Assembly: GCA_905235495.1 (NCBI GenBank)
Contig: CAJOMK010000007.1
Location: forward strand, 1 to 18,254
DNA length: 18,254 nucleotides
Origin: an uncultured Methanobrevibacter sp.
Lineage (GTDB): Archaea > Methanobacteriota > Methanobacteria > Methanobacteriales > Methanobacteriaceae
Direction: 5' to 3'
This document shows positions 13,614-18,254 of the stretch, piece after piece. The notes under the pieces are model-generated. The model was not told the DNA's origin. It made no database searches and worked only from the letters and a program-made list of their open reading frames with translations. Each line of letters opens with the position of its first letter. Within the stretch, counting starts at the first letter, position 1. Both the position numbers and the translations under genes were made by a program.

Positions 13614-14501
13614 ATGGTAAATTATGATAAGGTTGAAGATACATTCTTTGAATCATTTGATGGAATGTATATTAGAGCATTGATAACAGCAGAAGATGAA
13701 TTGACTGTAAAGGAAGCGGCTTATGATGCTACAGCTACACCAAGTGCTGTCATTGGCAGAGTGGAAGCAGGTGTGGAAGCTTTTGTAGATGGAGATAAGA
13801 CTACAGATGGAAGACCTGGAGCTATTGTTCAATTCTGGCTTACCGATGACTTGAAGAAGTTTGAAAAGGAACTCTCCTATAGGATTCGTCAGGACATTCT
13901 TGTTAAGCCATTTACAAGGGTATTCAGCATAACAGAAAATCCTGTCGGTTCAATTCCAATGATGGAAAGTGTAGGTCATTGTGGAGATGGATATGAATGG
14001 GAAATTGAGGAATATGGAAGAAAAATGATTAATGTTCCTATTGCAGTTCCTGATTTCCAGATTGAATCTGAACTCTCCTATGCAGAAGGTATCATGGGTG
14101 GAAACTTCTGGTATATGTGTTCCACTAAAGAGGCTGTTTTAAAGGCAGGAAGAATTATTATTGATGTCATAATGGAAGTTGATGGAGTCTGCACTCCATT
14201 TGGAATATGTTCTGCTGCAAGTAAGCCTGAAACCAATTTCCCTGAAATTGGTCCAAGTAGCAATCATCCTTATTGTCCTTCCCTAAAGGAAAGGCTTGGT
14301 GAAGAGTCAAAAGTTCCGGAAGGGGTAAATTATATTCCTGAAATCGTTATCAATGCCACTGATGAAGAGGCAATGAACTTGGCTATCAAAAAGGCAATTG
14401 ATGCAATAATTGACATTCCTGGTGTGGAAAAAATTTCTGCAGGTAACTTTGGAGGTCAATTAGGAGAACATAAGACCAATTTATTGGATATTTTAAAATA
14501 G
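13614..14501 (+). CDS. ftr: Divergent formylmethanofuran:tetrahydromethanopterin formyltransferase (Ftr paralogue)
   Basis: This 295-residue protein has the length and landmarks of Ftr, which moves the formyl group from formylmethanofuran to tetrahydromethanopterin in the second step of methanogenesis. From N- to C-terminus these are KVEDTF, TTDGRPG (63-69), GDGYEW, GIMGGNFWYM, SSNHPYCPS, PEIVIN with its Glu retained, and ISAGNFGGQLG (274-284). It differs widely from remembered classical Ftr, especially at about 70-125 and in VCTPFGICSAAS. I therefore read it as the second, eha-linked Ftr (called EhaS in Methanothermobacter, from memory), not the main enzyme. The ATG at 13614 aligns best; an ATG at 13605 adds three residues. 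Activity is uncertain. Confidence 0.85.
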   Translation: MVNYDKVEDTFFESFDGMYIRALITAEDELTVKEAAYDATATPSAVIGRVEAGVEAFVDGDKTTDGRPGAIVQFWLTDDLKKFEKELSYRIRQDILVKPFTRVFSITENPVGSIPMMESVGHCGDGYEWEIEEYGRKMINVPIAVPDFQIESELSYAEGIMGGNFWYMCSTKEAVLKAGRIIIDVIMEVDGVCTPFGICSAASKPETNFPEIGPSSNHPYCPSLKERLGEESKVPEGVNYIPEIVINATDEEAMNLAIKKAIDAIIDIPGVEKISAGNFGGQLGEHKTNLLDILK

Positions 14502-14517
14502 AAACTCTTGGTAGAAA

Positions 14518-14527
14518 CTTTATAATA
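14518..14527 (+). promoter_or_regulatory. Possible internal promoter before the PfkB kinase gene
   Basis: CTTTATAATA lies about 35 bases before the kinase ATG, flanked by two copies of AAACTCTT (14502-14509 and 14529-14536). A start near 14550 would give a very short leader. Read-through from the ftr-like gene is equally possible. Confidence 0.3.
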
Positions 14528-14558
14528 CAAACTCTTAAAATAAATGTGTGTGAATTAA

Positions 14559-15602
14559 ATGGATGAAAATGAATTGAATGATTTAAATTCTTCAAAAAAT
14601 CTAACTGCTGAAGATTTAGGTGTTGATGAGATTGTCTATGATGCAATAAATGTAGATGTAATAGGCTTTGGTGCATTGAATGTTGATAAGCTCTATAAGG
14701 TTGGTCATATTGCAGAAATCGATGGGGAAAGCTTCATTAAAGGTGAAGAGGAATCTCCAGGTGGTTCAGCAGCCAATACAATCATAGGTCTTTCAAAACT
14801 TGGATGTTCAACATCTTATATAGGAAAGGTTGCAGATGATGAGGAAGGAGATTTATTGGAATACAATCTGATGATCAATGATGTTTATCTCACTAATCTC
14901 ATCTATGCAGATGAGGGCAATTCCGGTAAGGTATTGGGATTCGTTTCCGATGCAGGAGACAGGGCACTTTATGTGGACCCTGGAGTGAATGATGAGATTA
15001 GAATTGATGAAATCAATCCATTAAATGTAAATGCCTGTAAGATACTCCATTACACTTCATTTGTTGGAGATTCATTTTATGCTCAAAAGGAACTCTTGAA
15101 AACCATTGGTGATGATATTGTTCTAAGTTTTGATCCTGGAATGATATATGTTAAGAAAGGAGTTGAAGAACTTAAGGAAATCCTTGAGAGAACCAACATT
15201 CTTCTAATTAATGAGAGTGAATTGAAAATATTGTTTGAGGATTATTATAAGGAAAAGTTAAACTTATCCGATGATGCAGAATTAAGCTTCAGGGATTTGG
15301 CAGTGCATGTACGTGATGATGGAATTGACACTGTTGTTGTAAAAAGAGGTTCCGATGGAGCTTATGCCATAAACAAAAATGATGAAGAGGTTAAGATACC
15401 TGCATTTGAGTGTGAAGCTATTGATACAACAGCTGCAGGAGATTCCTTCAATTCAGGATTCTTATATTCCTATCTTAAAGGGTATTATTTGGCTAAATCA
15501 TGCATTATAGCTAATTGGGTTGCTTCAAAATCTGTTCAGGATATTGGAATTTCTGGATTGCCTAATTTAGAGGAATTAGAAGAGTTTTTGGAGTCCTTAT
15601 AA
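14559..15602 (+). CDS. PfkB-family sugar kinase (ribokinase-like), eha-linked
   Basis: This 347-residue protein has both PfkB signatures: GGSAANT at 68-74 in the substrate-binding strand region, and DTTAAGDSF with catalytic Asp295 near the C-terminus. IGFGALNVDKLYKVGHIAE begins the kinase fold at about residue 35. The first 30 residues form an acidic N-terminal extension (DENELNDLNSSKN and following) not usual for ribokinase. A ribokinase-like gene is also found in the eha region of Methanothermobacter (EhaT, from memory). The substrate cannot be told: ribose, a nucleoside such as inosine or cytidine, or another hydroxylated compound are possible. The gene lies 57 bases after the ftr-like gene. 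Confidence 0.87.
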   Translation: MDENELNDLNSSKNLTAEDLGVDEIVYDAINVDVIGFGALNVDKLYKVGHIAEIDGESFIKGEEESPGGSAANTIIGLSKLGCSTSYIGKVADDEEGDLLEYNLMINDVYLTNLIYADEGNSGKVLGFVSDAGDRALYVDPGVNDEIRIDEINPLNVNACKILHYTSFVGDSFYAQKELLKTIGDDIVLSFDPGMIYVKKGVEELKEILERTNILLINESELKILFEDYYKEKLNLSDDAELSFRDLAVHVRDDGIDTVVVKRGSDGAYAINKNDEEVKIPAFECEAIDTTAAGDSFNSGFLYSYLKGYYLAKSCIIANWVASKSVQDIGISGLPNLEELEEFLESL

Positions 15603-15609
15603 AAAAAGG

Positions 15610-15668
15610 TATGATAAATTATTCAGATATTATAATAAATTATTTAGAACTATATAATAAATTATTTA
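15610..15668. repeat. Three tandem 21-22-bp repeats, each with a dyad, upstream of the polyferredoxin promoter
   Basis: TATAATAAATTATTTA occurs at 15631-15646 and 15653-15668. A degenerate copy, TATGATAAATTATTC, starts at 15610. The 21 and 22 bp spacing is two helical turns. Each full unit contains the perfect dyad AATAA-A-TTATT. The array ends 13 bases before the TATA box at 15681, a place typical for an operator or activator site. A/T-rich composition raises the chance of coincidence. Confidence 0.5.
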
Positions 15669-15676
15669 AATTATTT

Positions 15677-15692
15677 AAAAGATATATTTATA
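15677..15692 (+). promoter_or_regulatory. Putative promoter of the polyferredoxin-CBS unit
   Basis: AAAAGATATATTTATAA is a BRE/TATA match that shares AAAAGATATAT with the eha promoter. Transcription would begin near 15708, giving a leader of about 75 bases. The leader contains TAAAGT and ACTTTA arms that could form a small hairpin before the GGGGAT ribosome site. Confidence 0.5.
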
Positions 15693-15781
15693 ATAATAAT
15701 GTTTTGAAAACTTAGTGAATTTAGATTAAAATATTTGCTTGTTAAAGTGAATAAATAAACTTTATCTACGGGGATAAGAAA

Positions 15782-16609
15782 ATGGAAATTAAACTAAAAA
15801 AGCAGATTGAAACATTGGAGAGGGAAATCACTCTTAAATCTGTAGATTTAGATGAAGATATTGAAGATTTCAGTATAGAGATTCACGATTTCAAAGATCA
15901 GGAAAAGCTTATTACCATTTCCCCTCGTTGTGTTAGATGCAATCTTTGTGTTGATGAATGCCCTATCAATGTAATTAGTTCTTCTACTTGGCTTAAAAGA
16001 GCTAAGATTGGTGAAGATTGTGTGCAATGTGAAATTTGTGCTCAAACTTGTCCTGTTTCATGTATTTATGTATGGGATGCTGAAACAGTCATTAAGGAAG
16101 ATGATTCAGTTGAATATACATTGAAAGAAGTAAAGGTTCCTCATAGAAATCTTAAGATGGAAGACATTTACATCAATCGTGAAGAATGTATTGGATGCGG
16201 ATCTTGTCTTAAATACTGTCCAACCAATGCAATATCTTTAAGAACTAAAGAATTCATTGAAGCACATGGAGAAACATGTCCAAATGTAGGGGCTATTGAT
16301 ACTGAAGATGGACATATGTACTCATATATAGATAAAGGCCGTTGTTGCGGTTGTGGATCTTGTGCTAACTTATGTATTCAAGGAGCCATTAGTCTTAAAA
16401 GAGACTTAGGGCCTGTGGTAATTTACAGTCACATTGATGTCAATCAAGATATTTGTGTAGCTTGTGAATTATGTGAAGATAACTGTCCTGTTGGAGCCAT
16501 TAAGGTGTTGGACGGAGAGATTATTCTTAATAATGATAAATGTATTAGATGTAAGGAATGTACCAGCATATGTCCTGTAGGTGCTTTAAATTTGGTTCTA
16601 GATGATTAA
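15782..16609 (+). CDS. Polyferredoxin with six [4Fe-4S] motifs (eha-linked)
   Basis: This 275-residue protein has six CxxCxxCxxxC motifs at residues 50-60, 80-90, 136-146, 188-198, 225-235 and 254-264. The first 40 residues are charged and lack clusters. Extra cysteines at 94 and 166 are not part of complete motifs. It is not EhaP or EhaQ, both already present. It could be a relative of FwdF or MvhB, carrying electrons from Eha to formylmethanofuran dehydrogenase or heterodisulfide reductase; the partner is inferred only from location. It has its own promoter and upstream repeats. GGGGAT precedes the ATG by six bases. Confidence 0.88.
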   Translation: MEIKLKKQIETLEREITLKSVDLDEDIEDFSIEIHDFKDQEKLITISPRCVRCNLCVDECPINVISSSTWLKRAKIGEDCVQCEICAQTCPVSCIYVWDAETVIKEDDSVEYTLKEVKVPHRNLKMEDIYINREECIGCGSCLKYCPTNAISLRTKEFIEAHGETCPNVGAIDTEDGHMYSYIDKGRCCGCGSCANLCIQGAISLKRDLGPVVIYSHIDVNQDICVACELCEDNCPVGAIKVLDGEIILNNDKCIRCKECTSICPVGALNLVLDD

Positions 16610-16666
16610 TGGATAGACAAATATTTGCAGATTTTGGATGATAGTTAAATAAAAATTATTTTTACA

Positions 16667-16680
16667 GATTTTTAAAAATC
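16667..16680. promoter_or_regulatory. Perfect 14-bp palindrome upstream of the CBS gene
   Basis: GATTTTTAAAAATC is a perfect palindrome 24 bases before the CBS-protein ATG. It is a candidate protein-binding site, or part of a weak termination/processing site for the polyferredoxin message. Confidence 0.35.
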
Positions 16681-16704
16681 AAAAGATTGGAGAAGTGTTT
16701 GAAA

Positions 16705-17340
16705 ATGAAAGCTAAAGAGATGATGGATAAGGATTTTGTTCATGTATCAAAAAATGATACAATTGAAGCGGTTTCCATTAAGATGGAAGAATCTAAAAGA
16801 TTCACCGCTCCTGTTTTAGATGATGATATGAAATTGGTAGGATGGATTACTTCATTCAACATTACAAAAGGTTTACGTGAAGGTAAAAAATTGATTTCTG
16901 AAGTAATGAATCCTGTTGAAAATATTTTAGTTATTAAGGAAAATGAGGCGGCTAAAAACATTGTTATTGAAATTTCCAAACACAAGTTAATCAGTGTTCC
17001 TATCATTAATGATGAAAATCAGGTAATTGGTGTAAGCAGATCAGTAGATATTGTAGATTCAATGTCATCTTTATATGACATTAAGGTTGTTAAAATCTAT
17101 GAAGCTATGGAAAAAGAGCTTAAAGGAGTTACTTGGGAAGAATTGATGGAAGCTTCTGCTAAAATCAGTACAAGAACTACTGGTGTTAAAATAACTGCTG
17201 AAGAGTATGAGAAAAATATTCAAAATGCTACTTTCGGTGAGGCTATTTGGGCAACTGGTGGACTTGAAAAGTTCTTTGCAGGACTTATCTCTGTCGGAGA
17301 AATCGTAATCGCACGTAAAGTAGGTCGTGCAAGACGCTAA
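16705..17340 (+). CDS. Two-CBS-domain protein with an uncharacterised C-terminal domain
   Basis: This 211-residue soluble protein begins with a tandem CBS pair, about 1-55 (MKAKEMMDKDFVHVSKNDTI) and 64-120 (ISEVMNPVENILVIKENEAA). Such pairs usually bind AMP, ATP or S-adenosylmethionine and act as energy sensors. The last 80 residues (about 128-211) form a domain I do not recognise, with GVKITAEEYEKNI, ATGGLEKFFAG and a basic tail RKVGRARR. The ATG at 16705 is preceded by GGAGAAGTG; a TTG at 16687 would add six residues. It follows the polyferredoxin by 95 bases and may be cotranscribed. A role in adjusting Eha or ferredoxin use to nucleotide levels is speculation. Confidence 0.82.
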   Translation: MKAKEMMDKDFVHVSKNDTIEAVSIKMEESKRFTAPVLDDDMKLVGWITSFNITKGLREGKKLISEVMNPVENILVIKENEAAKNIVIEISKHKLISVPIINDENQVIGVSRSVDIVDSMSSLYDIKVVKIYEAMEKELKGVTWEELMEASAKISTRTTGVKITAEEYEKNIQNATFGEAIWATGGLEKFFAGLISVGEIVIARKVGRARR

Positions 17341-17345
17341 TTTTG

Positions 17346-17382
17346 AAATCTCTTTAGATTTTTAAATTTCTCCTTTTTTTTT
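17346..17382 (+). terminator. Terminator after the CBS gene
   Basis: AAATCT-CTTT-AGATTT (17346-17361) is a perfect 6-bp hairpin five bases after the CBS stop codon, followed at 17374-17382 by nine T residues. It closes the plus-strand block before the convergent DUF2085 gene. Confidence 0.65.
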
Positions 17383-17405
17383 AGAAAGGGCTCTATTTTA
17401 TTTTT

Positions 17406-17741
17406 TCATAAGAAATTAAAGACAAAAAATTCTATTAAAATTTCATAGATGAGGATTATACCTACTCCTCCAAGAAGCCCTGTTATTAATCTAAGTATGT
17501 TATTGCTTTCTCTCATCTCAAACAACTGAGTAAATCCATCTATTGCACAAGGGATGAGAAGGATTATTCCTATGAGTAAAGTTGTCAATGAATATGGGAC
17601 AGGATATAAGTTAATTAGGATTATGGTGGCGATACCGCTAATGTAAAATCCTGTGCATCTTGCACAAACTGGAAACTGACGTCCTTTATAGAAAAAACTT
17701 CTTTCAGGCTTTCGATGGCAGATATAATCAAATACACTCAT
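17406..17741 (-). CDS. DUF2085 membrane protein
   Basis: This 111-residue protein starts with ICHRKPERSFFYKGRQFPVCARCTG, the hallmark of the DUF2085 family. Its Cys8-His9 and Cys26/Cys29 could bind a metal near the membrane surface. Three helices follow (about 31-50, 52-72, 87-107). AIDGFTQ and the RESNNILRLITG loop are also family features. The function is unknown. It lies 28 bases downstream of a 47-codon membrane-protein gene on the same strand, with AAAGGTT before its ATG, so they likely form a two-gene unit. It converges on the CBS gene. Confidence 0.85.
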   Translation of the reverse strand: MSVFDYICHRKPERSFFYKGRQFPVCARCTGFYISGIATIILINLYPVPYSLTTLLIGIILLIPCAIDGFTQLFEMRESNNILRLITGLLGGVGIILIYEILIEFFVFNFL

Positions 17742-17769
17742 TTTTTAACCTTTTCTTTATTTTATGATA

Positions 17770-17913
17770 TTATACAATCAGAACATTGACTAATATAAAA
17801 AGGACAGCTAATACTATTAAGGTATTGCAGCATCCATCATTTCTATTTATATTGTTATCCTCTTCAAAATAAGTTTCATAAATCAAAAACTCTTCTGGAC
17901 CGAAATCATCCAT
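17770..17913 (-). CDS. Small single-helix membrane protein (47 residues)
   Basis: A 47-codon frame begins MDDFGPEEFLIYETYFEEDN, continues with a polar NINRNDGCCN turn holding two adjacent cysteines, and ends in a hydrophobic helix (about 31-47, TLIVLAVLFILVNVLIV). The acidic N-terminal half and C-terminal anchor suggest a tail-anchored small protein. GAGGGTTATGAT precedes the ATG and resembles the archaeal ribosome site. It lies just upstream of the DUF2085 gene and is probably cotranscribed; a joint role is inferred. I know no homologue. Confidence 0.6.
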   Translation of the reverse strand: MDDFGPEEFLIYETYFEEDNNINRNDGCCNTLIVLAVLFILVNVLIV

Positions 17914-18254
17914 ATCATAACCCTCTTAAAAAAATTTTGTTTTAATTCAATATCTATTTGATTCTATTTTTTCAATTTAAATATTTGAAATTCAATATTT
18001 TTCTATTTGTTCTTCAAATTAATTAAATTTTCTCAATTTTCAATATTTTTATCATTTTCATTTAAGTATAGTTAAATATTTATAATAAAAAATTCTATAT
18101 ATTATCTAAAAATTAATGCTTAATTTTTATAAAAATTTCTTATAAATTATAAAGGGAGGGTGTCTCACAAACACGATTTCAATTTAAAAAATTGGACAAT
18201 TTATAATTTTAATCAAAATAATTAAAAGTTTATTAATTATTTCAATTTATTTTA
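17914..18254. other. Gene-free AT-rich stretch at the right edge
   Basis: No convincing ORF is present in these 341 bases. On the minus strand, TTTAAAT-like sequence near 17978-17988 could be the promoter of the 47-codon gene. On the plus strand, AAATATTTATAATAAAA near 18073-18090 is TATA-like. At 18154-18175 a distinctly G/C-richer patch, GGGAGGGTGTCTCACAAACA, is enclosed by inverted arms AAATTATAAA (18144-18153) and TTTATAATTT (18200-18209). It might be the tip of a transposable element or a small RNA locus cut by the window edge. Confidence 0.4.

Noticed and set aside
1..18254. tRNA, rRNA or CRISPR arrays
   Set aside because: I looked for cloverleaf-like G/C-rich segments and for regularly spaced 25-37-bp repeats with unique spacers and saw none; the repeats present are short A/T-rich iterons.

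Overview
The window is strongly AT-rich archaeal DNA. Shine-Dalgarno sites look like GGAGGTGAT, and promoters look like archaeal BRE/TATA elements. Its core is a complete gene set for energy-converting hydrogenase A (Eha), the membrane-bound group 4 [NiFe] hydrogenase of hydrogenotrophic methanogens. Gene order, base composition and flanking genes suggest a member of the Methanobacteriales, most likely Methanobrevibacter. This is inferred from remembered family features; no search was run.

Layout. The left edge (1-1267, minus strand) holds the start of a citramalate synthase gene (cimA) and a complete GalE-like sugar-nucleotide epimerase gene. A 433-base gene-free stretch (1268-1700) carries the epimerase promoter, a patch of dyads, and the eha promoter. 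From 1701 to 12258 on the plus strand lie ehaA to ehaQ: twelve small membrane proteins (EhaA-L, including NuoH-like EhaJ), soluble EhaM, the [NiFe] small and large subunits EhaN and EhaO, and polyferredoxins EhaP (6 clusters) and EhaQ (10 clusters). A T-rich tract follows. Next come EhaR (HAD fold), a divergent formyltransferase (Ftr) homologue and a PfkB-type sugar kinase, at 12360-15602. After a repeat-rich promoter region come a third polyferredoxin (6 clusters) and a two-CBS-domain protein, ending at a terminator near 17380. The right edge has a convergent minus-strand pair, a 47-residue one-helix membrane protein and a DUF2085 membrane protein, then 341 AT-rich bases without a gene.

How the genes work together. 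From family knowledge, Eha uses an ion gradient to drive ferredoxin reduction with H2, replacing low-potential electrons drained from the methanogenic cycle. EhaN/O take electrons from H2, EhaH/J and the small membrane subunits form the ion-coupled arm, and EhaP/Q plus the third polyferredoxin can carry electrons out as up to 22 [4Fe-4S] clusters. The HAD protein, Ftr homologue, sugar kinase and CBS protein are not needed for hydrogenase chemistry. They are the least understood part of the locus and could link it to C1 metabolism or nucleotide status.

The core is a known system. The novelty candidates are its accessory module, tiny ORFs and hairpins at cistron junctions, tandem near-duplications of the ribosome-binding regions of ehaO and ehaQ, and AT-rich iterons upstream of cimA and the third polyferredoxin.
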